Assembly: GCF_019059575.1 (NCBI RefSeq)
Contig: NW_024881859.1
Span: forward strand, 496,001 to 560,000
Origin: Amphibalanus amphitrite
Taxonomy: Eukaryota; Arthropoda; Thecostraca; Balanomorpha; Balanidae
Length of the DNA: 64,000 nt
Reading direction: 5' to 3'
Shown here: positions 11,736 to 22,514 of the stretch, piece by piece
How positions within the stretch are numbered: the first letter of the stretch is position 1
Layout of the letters: every line of letters begins with the position of its first letter
Notes under the pieces: model-generated
The model's input: the letters and a program-made list of their open reading frames with translations, nothing else
What the model was told of the DNA's origin: nothing
Database searches by the model: none
Program-made: the position numbers and the translations under genes

Positions 11736-12399
11736 GATTACGGAGCGAGCGAAGCGAGCGTAGTCTTTCCTTAGATTAACGGAAATTTCTGAGTATGAGC
11801 GGCCGGCCGGCCGGCCGTGGTCACGCTTTTGGGAGGCTTATATCTCAGCAACCACTTGACCGATTTACACGCGGTAATTTTTGTAGGGTAGCTTCATTCC
11901 TTCTACCAAGTATTGGACTATTCCTGATGCATGTGGGTGACCCCTTATGCACGTGCCACGTGCAAAACGAAGAGGTGTCCGTTTTGTAATTGTTGCAATA
12001 TCTCGGTAACTACTTGGCCGATTGCGCTGAAAGTTGGCATGTAGGTAGGCACCCACTAGGCACTGCATATCCATGTGCCACAGTTGGGGTGCTGCTGCAC
12101 GTGCGCACGTGCAGGGGTCGTTTCCAGATCTCGAGAACGGCTCGACCGATTGCGCTCAAATTTGGTACACAGTTAGGGACCAGTTAGTAGGGTGCCGTGC
12201 ACAAGTCAGTTGGGACCCATTTTGCACGTGCGCACGTGCAGGGTGCCGCTTCCAGATCTCGAGAACGGCTGGGCCAATTGTGCCCAAATTTGGCACATCG
12301 CTAGAGACCGGTTAGTAAGGTGCCGTGCACAAGTCAGTTGGAGGTACCCCCTCGCAATTTCGCACGTGCAAGGCCCACCCTCTCGCTCGCTCCGTTAAT
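11736..12399. mobile_element. short-TIR element with internal tandem repeats and CACGTG palindromes
   Basis: Left end GATTACGGAGCGAGCGA is matched inverted at the right end by TCGCTCGCTCCGTTAATC. The inside consists of successive, increasingly similar copies of a unit with ATCTCGAGAACGGCTCGACC-type sequence (near 11839, 11997, 12127 and 12254; the last two are 127 bp apart). The perfect 18-nt palindrome TGCACGTGCGCACGTGCA occurs twice (12096-12113 and 12223-12240). No coding capacity. The superfamily is not identifiable from the termini. Confidence 0.7.
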
Positions 12400-13441
12400 C
12401 GCCCCAAAAGGCGTTATACTGGTAAATACCTACCGAAAAGAGATAGGTCTTCTCATGTGACACCATCACATTATTCGTTATCCGCCCACAGCGTAATATC
12501 AAAGCACCTACACAGCTGATAACCGTCAGTTTCATTATTTAAGATGTGGTCTGGCTTATGATGGCGCCATTCGACGCCCTCTGATGATAGAACCTTCTAA
12601 TGCGTTTTTCTCATCTCCCGCACGAATGCCAAGTTAATTTTGTGAGCAATGCGCAACATGCATTCCTTAGAATCACGGAGCATCCTGGATGTTTTGTGTT
12701 TGTTCAATGTTATCCTCAGTAGCATTGTCCTTGTTCCCGAAATATTGCCTCATCTGGCTGGTGTTTGAAGCAGTCCATTGTCAAATGCCGTCCTATTCAG
12801 AGAGGCAATCGGAAGTGGCTCGTAGTGGGCCGTCGTATCTGAATATGCACGCTGACTTAAGGGCATCCGGCTGAGTCGCTGTCTGGCTGTATGCTCCTCC
12901 GCTGTTCGCTATTTGGCTGAGAGTATTTTTTAGTTCTCAGAGTAATAGGCGAAGCCCGGATTATAGGACATGATTTATGCTGGTGTGACGATGTGGACGA
13001 TATGCCGCTGAGAGTTCCGATTGAAGGCGAGCTAGACGTTAAGCTTTGGGAGGGCAATCCCGTGTTTTTGGGATCTCTGGCACACCGCGGATGATGGACA
13101 GCGATGGAGGTCTTGTTTTATCATCCAGCTTATACAGCTAGACAGCAGCAGCACAGAGTGACCACCGAAAAAGGTCGCGTACCGACGGACCTGGAGCCAG
13201 TGATGCTGCGCGTGCGACTTCAGCCAGTCGCACCACGGGTGTCAAGCAGAGCTTCTGATTGATCAAGGATATGTCATTTGCAGACCCCAGTATTGAAAAC
13301 ACGTGCCGTAGGCCTCTAACTTTTTAAATCTCAGTCGCCACACTTTTTATTAAAGAACAGAAACGTGCTCCCTAAACGCGTCACATAACTTTTGTATCCC
13401 TGCGGAGCGTCCGTCAATTCTGTATCGCTCTCTCGTTCCCA
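12400..13441. other. intron sequence, nothing recognised
   Basis: No exon, inverted terminus or long tandem repeat found by eye. Confidence 0.5.
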
Positions 13442-13735
13442 TTGGCTCCCGCTCGGCTTCTATTGACTCCCGCCAGCTCCACTCGGCTCCCGCTCGGCTT
13501 CTATTGACTCCCGCCAGCTCCACTCGGCTCCCGCTCGTCTTCTATTGACTCCCGCCAGCTCCACTCGGCTCCCGCTCGGCTTCTATTGACTCCCGCCAGC
13601 TCCACTCGGCTCCCGCTCGTCTTCTATTGACTCCCGCCAGCTCCACTCGGCTCCCGCTCGGCTTCTATTGACTCCCGCCAGCTCCACTCGGCTCCCGCTC
13701 GGCTTCTATTGACTCCCGCCAGCTCCCATCGGCTC
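13442..13735. repeat. 41-bp minisatellite, about 6-7 copies
   Basis: The unit contains GGCTTCTATTGACTCCCGCC followed by AGCTCCACTCGGCTCCCGCT. Repeats start at 13455, 13496 and so on at 41-bp spacing, with a G/T variant in alternate units. The open frame it gives on the minus strand is an artefact of the repeat. Confidence 0.93.
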
Positions 13736-15225
13736 CCGTTCGGCTCCCGCCGTTCGCCGGCCGTCCCAGAACACTCGGACCGGACTGTTCTGTTCCGCAA
13801 ACACGCCGCCCCGCCGCCGCCGCTGGCTACGATATTGGATTGGCCCGGCAATATGGTGATGCCCCGGGTGCTCTCGGCCCGCTCCCGAAGTGGCTCGCAC
13901 GGGGGTCGTAGTGTCCATCCGTCTGAACGGCCACCTCCCGCCGTGTGAAAGTCGCCGATCGATGTTATTTCTGCGACGGTCACGCTACAGTTTCTGGGAA
14001 AGTATGATTTTTTATTGCGTGGATGTCAGCGACAGGGACTTTGCCATTGCGGCATGCTATTGTGGTTTCCATTGATGTGCACTGTGCTCACTTTTCTGCG
14101 TCTTTCTCACTAATGGCCCTTAAATCGATACTGGTGTCGGCTTTTCCGTACAGGGCGTCTTTGAGATGTCCCGAGCCTTGTGTTAGAAACGATGTCACCT
14201 CAAAGAGCTGCCTGTCGGGTGTCACACCAAAGCCTCGTTTAACGTCATGAAATTGGTGGCCCCTTCTTCGCGAGTTTCAGAATGGTGTTTGGGTTCAACT
14301 GTTTGGCTGGCTCGAAAATCAATAACAGCGCGCTTTTGACGTGTTTACATCGGAAGCTTTTCGTTAAACAATAAACATCTCTTATTTTCTAGATGCTGAT
14401 TTGTTACATACTGGCAGGCATGGGAATTATGCTGATTTTAGCTTAGTCAATTCGATTAGTTTTTTTATTCCTTTTACCACATGCCGAGATATCCCTTTAA
14501 CATTAGCACGTGCATTTGGGAAATGGCTTCGGCCCGCCTCGGCTAATGTTGAAGGTATTTGGGAAACGATTCGGCCCTAGGGCTTTTTGATTTTCCCAGA
14601 CAAAGTTTTACTGAATATTCTGAGCGGAAGAACTAATTTCAAAGAAGATATTTACGGATTGTGTGTTCACTAACAGCAACAGCAAAAGCAAGTGACTGCG
14701 TGTTTACATACTTTTGCTGTCAACGTAATTCAACTAAACAAGGTTATCGTTCCAATGCCAATGTATTTATTGCTGCAGAACATGGTCGGAATAATCAATT
14801 TTTCTACATAATGCACGCAAAAAACGAACAATTTAAATGCGTGAAGCATCTTAACGTGCCACAATGAAACATTTGATATTGTTTCAACTGGGATCCAAGA
14901 CGCGTTTGATTCAGCGTTTCACCCAATTTTTAGTTTTCCTCGCGGTCTCCTCACTCCTGCTGGACTCCATATGATCATATCTTTATTCTAACTTCTGGCG
15001 TTTCACCATCTTCATCCTCAGCTTTTTCAAACCCTAAATAAGGGGGAGTAGGAATTTCATCTTTCATACTCAACGCAGCCTAATAATGAAAAACACAAAC
15101 AAATATCACGGTGACTATAAATATGAACATAGTATTAATATAATATTAACACAATATTAAGATTAAAGTGTAAAATATCAAATGAATATGATATTAACTG
15201 TTGCGCCGGTACGGCATGTGGTAAA
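13736..15225. other. intron sequence, nothing recognised
   Basis: Mixed unique-looking DNA, GC-rich to about 13950 and then AT-richer. No exon or element ends are recognisable. Confidence 0.5.
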
Positions 15226-15444
15226 TCTCTTCCCAACCTTGGGCTGTGAAAATGCAGTTTTGTGGTATGACAGTTTGACGTTTGTGAAAAGCGATAATGT
15301 GAACACATATATATTGCACAAACCGGTTTCGATATCACTTCATCAGTGTGCAAATATATAAATAAAACACACAAAATACAAAACGGAGCCGAAAAAAAAG
15401 TTTTTTCGGCTCCGTTTTGTATTTTGTGTGTTTTATTTATATAT

Positions 15445-15484
15445 TTGCACACTGATGAAGTGATATCGAAACCGGTTTGTGCAA
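15445..15484 (+). other. hammerhead-ribozyme-like motif (also inverted at 15314-15353)
   Basis: Stem I arms TTGCACA and TGTGCAA enclose CTGATGA (15452-15458), then AGTGATATC, then GAAA (15468-15471), then CCGGTT. This is the order of a type-I hammerhead, with palindromic helix III (ACCGGT) as described for the dimer-forming ribozymes of Penelope-like elements. Helix II is not convincing: only the small palindrome GATATC is available and the usual closing G-C pair is offset by three bases. Activity is doubtful. Confidence 0.45.
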
Positions 15485-15488
15485 TATA

Positions 15489-16286
15489 CAGGGTGATCCA
15501 AAAAATTTGGAACCCCTAACTTAAAATGTCTCTAAGTCCGAAAGTATTCACTTTATTGACAAATTGCGAGCACCATTAGAAAGAGCATTAAATCCTCTAT
15601 AAAATCACGTCAAATTGGTGTATGTATGTTGTAAAGCATTGGCACACTTTTAGCTTTTGGAATTAAAGTCAGAAAACTGAGTGAAACGCAATCGCCAAAT
15701 GTTAACAATGCGCTGAAATCCGTTAGCACTCTATCTGTTGTCTTTTTGCGAATAACACCACATCCAAATTCAATTTTATTTCATAAAAGTTAACACAGAA
15801 GCACACAATAGAACAGATACACGCGTCCTAGCTTCTGCAGTTCATCACAGCATGTGCTCAACGCGAGCTCCGGGGGCCGTCGCGAAGGCCTGCAGTTGCT
15901 TGGGGACAGCCCCGACTGCGCGGGCCAGCAGTCTCTGGGGGACAACTGGTCCCAGCAGGCCGTCAGCCTTTTCTTTCCTTACAATAGCACGTGAATGAGC
16001 TATTTTTATTCATGAACCTCCAACAAGCGACATGGTCAGAACAGCAAACCGTCAATCACTGATTCGCGCATAGAATGTTTAAAACCGTTTCACTGAGTTT
16101 CGTGACACAAATTTTATAGGCATATGTCTAGGGCAATATTTATAATAATAAGTAAGTACAATCAACTTGGTTTGATAGAGAATTGAACGCTCTTTCTAAT
16201 GGTGTTTGCAATTTGTCAATAAAGTGAAAAATTTCTGAGTTACAGAAATTTTAAGTTAGGGGTTCCATTTTTTTTGGATCACCCTG
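15489..16286. mobile_element. mariner-like MITE or decayed copy, 798 bp, TA target site
   Basis: The left end CAGGGTGATCCAAAAAATTT and following GGAACCCCTAACTTAAAAT are mirrored at the right end. Similarity between ends extends about 100 bp, through TTTATTGACAAATTGC and CACCATTAGAAAGAGC. TA lies on both sides (15487-15488, 16287-16288). The other arm of the host palindrome provides an internal empty site: deleting the element and one TA restores it exactly. The GC-rich interior has no intact transposase. Confidence 0.88.
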
Positions 16287-16968
16287 TATATGTGTTCACA
16301 TTATCGCTTTTCACAAATGCAGTTTTATTCACCTCGGTTTTTGCTACGGACCTCGTGCCTACCGGCACTCGGTCCTCCGCACAAAAACCTCGGTGAATAA
16401 AACGCATTTTCCCAGCCCCGGTCGGGAATATATATTATTCAATGCCATCCTTACAAGTTAACATAATGGTTCAATGCTAGAATGAAAATACGGCAAAATA
16501 TCATGCCCTTTTTTTGGTACATTTCGTCTTTGCACTGCACTAGGAAGAGTTAGAGTGAGATGATGTTTTTCGTACTCCAGCGTAGATGGGTAGCCATACG
16601 GCTTCCACGGTTGACAGTGATGACATCAGTCATCTTTTGCAAGCTCGTCAAAGATTTGGGCTGTATGTTTTCTCTCGTCAATGATACCAAACAAGAGTAC
16701 ATTTCGTGGAAATTCATAATGGCATCACTCTCATATGCTTTCTCTCGTTGTCAGTCTCTCACAGCAGATGCTCGAAGTGACCACCTTCGCGAGACAGGCA
16801 CAGAGCGACCAGCCTGGCTGCTGACACGATAGCCCGCTTGTATGGCTCACACAGCCTTGCTGATCGCTCTCTTCAGTTCAGAGGCTTTCTGGACATTCCT
16901 TGTAGACCTGGCCCTTGAGATGATCCCACAGTAAAACATCCATAGGGGTCAGGTCGGATGAGCAGGTA

Positions 16969-18213
16969 GGGGAGAGTGGGGTAATTTGGCCGCTTTTTTT
17001 AGAAAACGATGTAACTAAAAATCGACAACACATTTCTGCATTTTCTCAACGCTGACAGGTGTGGCATACATTTTACTTTCTTGGACAGCAAACTTGAAAT
17101 GATTGAGTAACTACTTATATTGAAATTGTGGCGTATTACAAAGGTCTGCAAAGCGGCCAAATTGCCCCACTAGCAGGGTTATTTGGCCGGGGGTGTGGGG
17201 CAATTTGGCCGGTGTTAGTTTGAGGCCATGATTTTGGTTATAGGCAAGTCAGCTTCACACTCGGCAATGACGCGTGTCCTACGACGCATTTGAAGCATTT
17301 TGGAGGTTGACTCAGCCGTCACAGGGGTCGAAAATAGTCAAAATAGCGGCTCTAGATGCGATGACATTTTTTTACGAATACCTTTTGAAGTAATCAAGTT
17401 AGGCCAAAACTAAAAGTACCATCGTAATTCTCTCCTCATTCCGCATCGAAACATGTATGTGTTGACCTCGAAATGTCAAGGTCAAGGTCAAGGTCAAGGT
17501 TGGCTTCAGGTCACGTTACCTCAGGTCGTTTGACCTCAAGGTTACGTGAGTTTAAGGTCATCATGCATATCATTCGATGCGCCTTGACGAGCTGAACACA
17601 ATGAGACCATTTGCGTGGCTATATCTTTTTTCTGTTAGTTTTTATTAGCAAAAAAGCATTAGGTAACCTTTGATGACGTCACATGCCCTTACAGCCGTCC
17701 AATAGGAAATATGGCATCAAGGTAGTCAAATTTGGTCATTAATTATGTCCTTTATGGTATAATTGACTATGACAATTCGGCCGTCCCAGCATAGTGACCC
17801 TGAGCGCACCGGCCAAGTTGCCCCGCTAGTCCCGGCCAAATAACCCCACGTTGCCATTGTGAAATTTTTTGTCTATAAAGTCGTCATGTTTGTATAGAAC
17901 TAAATGAAATTGCTCTTGGAACCGCTGAACACCCTCAAAAATGGCGCTATAATGTTGGAATTCGTTTACAGCCCAAATACTTCATGTTATACAAATTTTT
18001 AAACGGAAGTAAAAGTTACCATTTTCTAACGTAATTCACCTTTTGTTAATTTTGAATAAAATTAAGAGGGGGAAAGCTTTGACATTTGTTCTCGAGTTAG
18101 TTCTGCCGATGACAAATGAATAGAGACTAAAGTTATTTCATTCACTTTTATCAGCTTTCGTACAGGTGGGGGCGGCCAATTTACACCACCGGCCAAATTA
18201 CCCCACTCTCCCC
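16969..18213. mobile_element. 1.25-kb non-autonomous TIR element, TA target site
   Basis: The ends are perfect inverted repeats of about 24 bp: GGGGAGAGTGGGGTAATTTG (continuing GCCG) and its complement, with TA on each side (16967-16968, 18214-18215). Near 17160-17215 the phrase CAAATTGCCCC and its relatives recur as internal subterminal repeats. There is no transposase frame. It contains an AGGTCA-rich segment at 17463-17600 also found in unrelated elements here. Confidence 0.88.
17463..17610. repeat. AGGTCA-rich module with CATTCGATGCG...TTGACGAG segment
   Basis: (AAGGTC)n is followed by TCAGGTCACGTTACCTCAGG and then TCATTCGATGCGCCTTGACG. A closely related arrangement is found near 25075-25215, 38800-38890 and 63960-63990, inside elements with different termini. 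Confidence 0.7.
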
Positions 18214-18502
18214 TAGGCCAGTTCCGACTGGCACCGCGGGATATCAGCCGGTCACCGAAGTGGTTTTCGATGCACTTGAGCGTTGTTTTTGCGATGTGAG
18301 GAGGCTTGCTGGAACCACATCAGGTCTATAGATGAGGCTGCCATGGTTCGTTTGGACTCGCTCTCAGAACTTCCTCAGTGCCGCCTGGTATGCGCTGTTG
18401 CTTGACGGTCACGGTGTCGCCGCTCCCTTCCTCGAACCAAAGTGGACCCACGATTCCTTTTCCGCTGAGGGCACACCATTTCGGTGACCTTGCTGCTGTG
18501 CA

Positions 18503-18850
18503 GTGACTTCTTTATCATCTCATCTCAAGGGCCAGGTCTACAAGGAAGGTCTCTGTCACCTGAAGAGAGCGATCGTGCCAAGACTGTGTGAGCCATACCA
18601 GCGAACATGTGTCGTCGGGCTATCGCGTCAGCCACCAGACCGGCCGCTCTGTGCCTGTCTCGCGAAGGCGGTCTCTTCGAACATTTGTTGTGAGAGACTG
18701 AAAACGAGAGAAAGCAGATGAGAATGATGCCGTAATGAATTTCCACGAAATGTACTCTCGTTTGGTACCATTTCCAGTCACATGCATGCAATAATGCATG
18801 TTTTATGCGAGTTCAAAATGTTTCCATCCTTTTTGGTCCACCCTGTACAT
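18503..18850 (+). pseudogene. inverted second copy of the transposase 3' end plus terminus
   Basis: Plus-strand sequence CATCTCAAGGGCCAGGTCTA and the following 250 bp match, in opposite orientation, the minus-strand transposase fragment at 16690-16940 (shared CTGAAGAGAGCGATC, CTCTGTGCCTGTCTCGCGAA and AATTTCCACGAAATGTACTC). It ends with CCTTTTTGGTCCACCCTGTA, a typical mariner-type terminus (complement of ...CAGGGTGGACCAAAAAGG). It is broken by stops. The two copies make an inverted pair about 1.6 kb apart. Confidence 0.72.
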
Positions 18851-20795
18851 GTCAAAGACAGGGCCCACAACTACATGTCAGGGTCCGAGGGCGAGGACCG
18901 TGACTACGTGTTATTGACCGAGACCTGAATGTGTCAGAGCCCGAGACTCTGTCAGTGCCCGACACTCCGTGTCAGCCGCCTGACACCCGTGTCTCGGGCG
19001 GTGTCATGTCAGATGTCGAGTGGGTGTCGGTCGGTGGCGGCGATACGTCGATGACGACGATCGGCCGTCGGCGCCGACACGGCCGCGCGTCTCACGGCCC
19101 TGCTGGGAGACGCGCGCTGCTCGGCCGCTCGGACCTTTTTGCCGGTGCCGAGTTGCTAACGTATTTAGCGCCGCTGACTTAGTGATGCGTTCGGCACTCG
19201 AGGGCTTTTGAAGTTTGTGAAGGGATCAAGGAAGACCCTATTGATTGGAAGATGCGTTTAATGGGCCGACGTTAATATCACTAGCATTATTTCAAATTAG
19301 TGTTCCTAAGTTTTTTGTTGTTGTTATAAATTACTTCGTTTTCCTGTTCTCTTATTCGATTGTATTAAAGATGACAACAGCTTAGTGTGACCCCAAACTA
19401 GCCAGCGCCTTCCCTTGAAACTGAGCCTGCTGCATGCTGTTTTTTATCGCCAGAATATCCACAACAACTGTCTTAACGTGTGCATGTTACTAACGTGTGC
19501 GTGTGCATGTGCATGTCCTGTGCATGTGCATGTCAAATGTCCTAGCGTGTGCAAACTGTGCATGTTATACTTAATGTGTGCATGTTAAACGTCTCCTTGG
19601 TTTTCTGTGACTTCTTCATATATTTTGTATATTATTTGTTACTTGACGCGATTTGCAATCACTGGTGCGCAGTGAGGTCATAAAATAACTACTACGTATC
19701 CGTGCAATCAATTTCTTTGAAAGGACGCTAGGATACGTTACAAGAGCCCTTCTTCCATTTCATAATCTTGTCTCGAGATTTTTCCTCTGGGAATCGGTTG
19801 TCTAGCTCAGTTTCTTTTTCCCTTTCTATCTTCCTCTTGCTCCCTGTCGGCTCCCTATTTCGCTGCTCTGTTCGCGCCGGTCATACGCGGGAAGGGTGCC
19901 AAGCTCGATCTGTTTGGCTGACCGGAATTTGATAACTCCAACCATCGACAGGCAGCTGTCATTTCTTTTCAAAAAATGAAATGTGATTTTGTCGGAGACC
20001 GGGGCACTGTCAGCGCTCCATCTTAGCTTTTCGTGCGCGCGTAGTGAATAATTTCAAAACGTCAGTGCTCCATCGGAGCCGGTGATAGCAGAATTTGGCA
20101 TTTCCAATGGTAAAATATGATATACATCGCGGCTGGGCGTTTTTTTTTTTTGCATAAAATTTCCTTTGCTTTCTTCTTGTTGGAATGCTCAAATAAAAGA
20201 AATGTGTTATGTAAAGGGTGCCTGCCATGCACAGACGAACAAGACATTTACTCTTGGCAAGAACGTTCCACAAATTTGCAAAATGTTGTAAACTCGTGGC
20301 TCCTGTGGAGGCTGGTGGCTGGTATATTCTATTGTGTTATTTATATTCCCACCCAACCGTTGCTTGTATGAGCGATCACTGATCAGGGTCGCTGGTTTTG
20401 ATTCGCGATGGCCCTCTTAACAGGCTGGTGTGGCTAGAAGTCCCATCCGGTAAAACATTCATGAACCAACCCAGAAGCAGCGATAAACTAAGCCTGATAA
20501 TTATAACACCGAGAAATGAGAATACAGCTATCTAAATCGACTGGGTGGTATGTCAGCTTGTCGAAACGATATTGCTCTTTCGTAAAAACATCGCCGTGAC
20601 TGGTGCTTTGACCTAGCGACTCAAGGCTGGATTGTGTATCGTTCTGACAGGGCGGGCGTCGTGACCGGCGGTGGAGAGGCGGGGTCGGGTCGGGCCACCG
20701 GCAGAGGCGGGGCAGGCCGTCGCGCCGGTGACGGGCCGGCAGTACGCCACACTGACCCACACGGCCGCCGTCGGTGGGCGTTGACCGATTCATCA
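18851..20795. other. intron sequence; short GTGCATGT repeats only
   Basis: Apart from repeated GTCAGAG/GTGTCAG phrases (18850-19020) and GTGCATGT-type repeats (about 19480-19590), I see no exon or element end. Confidence 0.5.
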
Positions 20796-20800
20796 CACTG

Positions 20801-22509
20801 CACAGTGGGGATTTTTCCGATCTAGCACCTATTTATTCGTAGAGGGCAAACCATAGGTAGAATTGTAGCCAGATTGTGCACAGATGTTGGCTGGTGTGTC
20901 CTGGTGAGAATTTTACCTGTAAATGTGCATAATCAACATAGTATAGGGGGTTCAATTGGACCCCCCGCTCAGCCGTTTGGCCCCTGATCAAGCTAGAGCT
21001 TCGCGGAAAAGTTAAGCGTGCTGCCTATGACGAAATTAGGCCGAATATATCCAATTTCAAAGTCCAAGGTCATAAGCTGACTTTCCAAGTCAGTTTAATG
21101 ACCCAACTAAAGTTGTGAAATCGAGACCTCTTGAAACTTCGCAAAGTTAGGGTGTTACGGGGTATTTTGAGGTGCTGATCACGAATTTCATGTTAGTTTT
21201 GATCACAGACGATGTCTTTATGCATTTAGGCCAGGTCGGGTCAGGTCACGTTAGATCAATTAGTAGGCGTCCTGCCGGCCATCCATAGAAGTGTCACCTA
21301 CTACTGATAGCTTCGTAACATGGAACGAAGGCACTAGAACTACTTCGTAAATATTCAAATGGCTGCTAAAATCGAAATCAGCACCAAAAACTACCCTAGA
21401 AACAAGTAAAACTCGAAAAAGTGAACCAAGGTCATCAAAAGGTCAATGACCTTGACTTGACCTTCACGTGACCTTGACTCCCACCATTATGCATGGCACC
21501 AACATCATTTCACATATTTGAACGTTTAAAACCACAAAAAGACTGGAAACCGCGGATAATGTGAGCTGGCATACGCCGAATCGCGATTCCGGCCAAACAT
21601 GGTCTCGGGAAATATGCCACAGGTCAAAGGTCAGTTGGGTCAGAGTCATGAAATTTTTAGGTTAGATGTAAAATTGATGATCTCGAGGGTACCGAAAGTT
21701 TCGGCGCGATCGGCCGCTTTTTGCGCGAGTAATTTGCGGAAAACCATGGGGTTTTATCCGACCCCTTCCCCCTCCCCCTCCCCACAAGTGCGATGGTTAA
21801 TAAGGTTACGGTATGTATAATTTACGCTTGTCATCCTATTCCTAATGAATGTGTCTCAGAAAATATGCATCATATAAATCACGAAGTAAAATTATTCGCC
21901 TATGTCCGGAACATACCTATATCGTGCTGTTTGCCCTAGCGCTCCTCGAGTGGGGTGTTAAGATACTCTAATGTGAATATTCCGTGTTCAGGCAAGTTTC
22001 GGCAGCCAAACTAGGCGTTGTCTTGTGCAGAAGAAAGTGGCGAATTCGATAGGATATATTTCGGAGTGGAAAAGTGTGGAGAACATTGTTGATTTCCTAC
22101 ATTTATTTAGAATACCATTCCTTCAATATGGTGTCTGTAAGGGTTTTTTGTAAAGGGCATTTTTGTGACCTTAGTAAGGTTGTGGCATACTTTCTGTTTG
22201 CCATTCCATTCCTAATAAAGGTGCCTTTCAGACGATATGCAACTTTAAGACCTCGCAAGATTAAAACCAACAGGACAGGACAATGAAATTGATCTATACT
22301 TTCGGGCCTTGCTGAGCCCATTGAGTAATCACGCATGAGTGTGAACTTTGGGCGCATTTTTCCTAGTTTTGCTGTGGACATACAGATAAAACAATGCCAT
22401 ATATGAAAAATTCAGACATTTTTTAGCCCTACTGACACAAAAAATAAACAAAAATCCAAAAAATATTTTTTGAATTAATAGGCGCTAGATCGGAAAAATC
22501 CCCACTGTG
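20801..22509. mobile_element. 1.7-kb DNA element with 31-bp TIRs
   Basis: The left terminus CACAGTGGGGATTTTTCCGA (continuing TCTAGCACCTA) at 20801-20831 is mirrored at 22479-22509 with one mismatch. CACTG directly outside both ends (20796-20800, 22510-22514) may be a 5-bp target duplication, although the site is itself palindromic, so this is uncertain. The inside carries AGGTCA motifs and two related halves (CCTATGTCC / TTCCTAATGAATGTG and TTCCTAATAAAGGTG). No transposase was recognised. Confidence 0.78.
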
Positions 22510-22514
22510 CACTG

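Larger units (their letters stand above)
15262..16314. mobile_element. palindromic foldback element, probably Penelope-like, with 12-bp direct repeats
   Basis: The perfect 12-bp direct repeat AAATGCAGTTTT flanks it (15250-15261 and 16315-16326). Inside is a near-perfect palindrome: the arm starting GTTTGTGAAAAGCGATAATG at 15280 runs to the centre at about 15394 (GAGCCGAAAAAAAA / TTTTTTCGGCTC) and returns to 16314. An unpaired extension of about 18 nt lies at the left end. The right arm is broken by the 798-bp element at 15489-16286. Each arm carries a hammerhead-like motif. Arm inversion, a short unpaired end and a 12-bp duplication match the intact PLE at 44805-48379, but no reverse transcriptase is present. 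PLE origin is therefore inference. Confidence 0.7.
15226..16434. mobile_element. outer hairpin element, interrupted by a later insertion
   Basis: The left arm (15226-15261, with TCTTCCCAACCTTGGGCTGT and AAATGCAGTTTT) continues at 16327 as ATTCACCTCGGTTTTTG. The right arm (about 16387-16434) reads CAAAAACCTCGGTGAATAAA, then CGCATTTTCCCAGCCCCGGT, its inverted complement. With the insertion at 15262-16314 and one 12-bp repeat removed, the element would be a compact hairpin of about 145 bp. The loop is GC-rich and itself partly palindromic (CTCGTGCC...GGCACTCGG). Family unknown. Confidence 0.7.
16690..18480 (-). pseudogene. decayed Tc/mariner-type (DDE) transposase, split by a MITE
   Basis: Read on the minus strand from about 18480 down to 18216, and then from 16966 to about 16800, the sequence shows the late part of an IS630/Tc/mariner-type transposase: a GIVGPLWFE-like segment, TVTVKQQR, FGDRLISRG, then NWP...SSDLTPMDVLLWDHLKG and QVYKE. 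The last part resembles the WPPRSPDLTP...LWG.LK block of the family. The element at 16969-18213 sits inside this block. Removing it with one TA restores one reading frame across the site. Further in-frame stops and frameshifts (for example after the KRAISKAV segment) show that it is dead. No terminal repeat is clear on the left. Confidence 0.75.
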
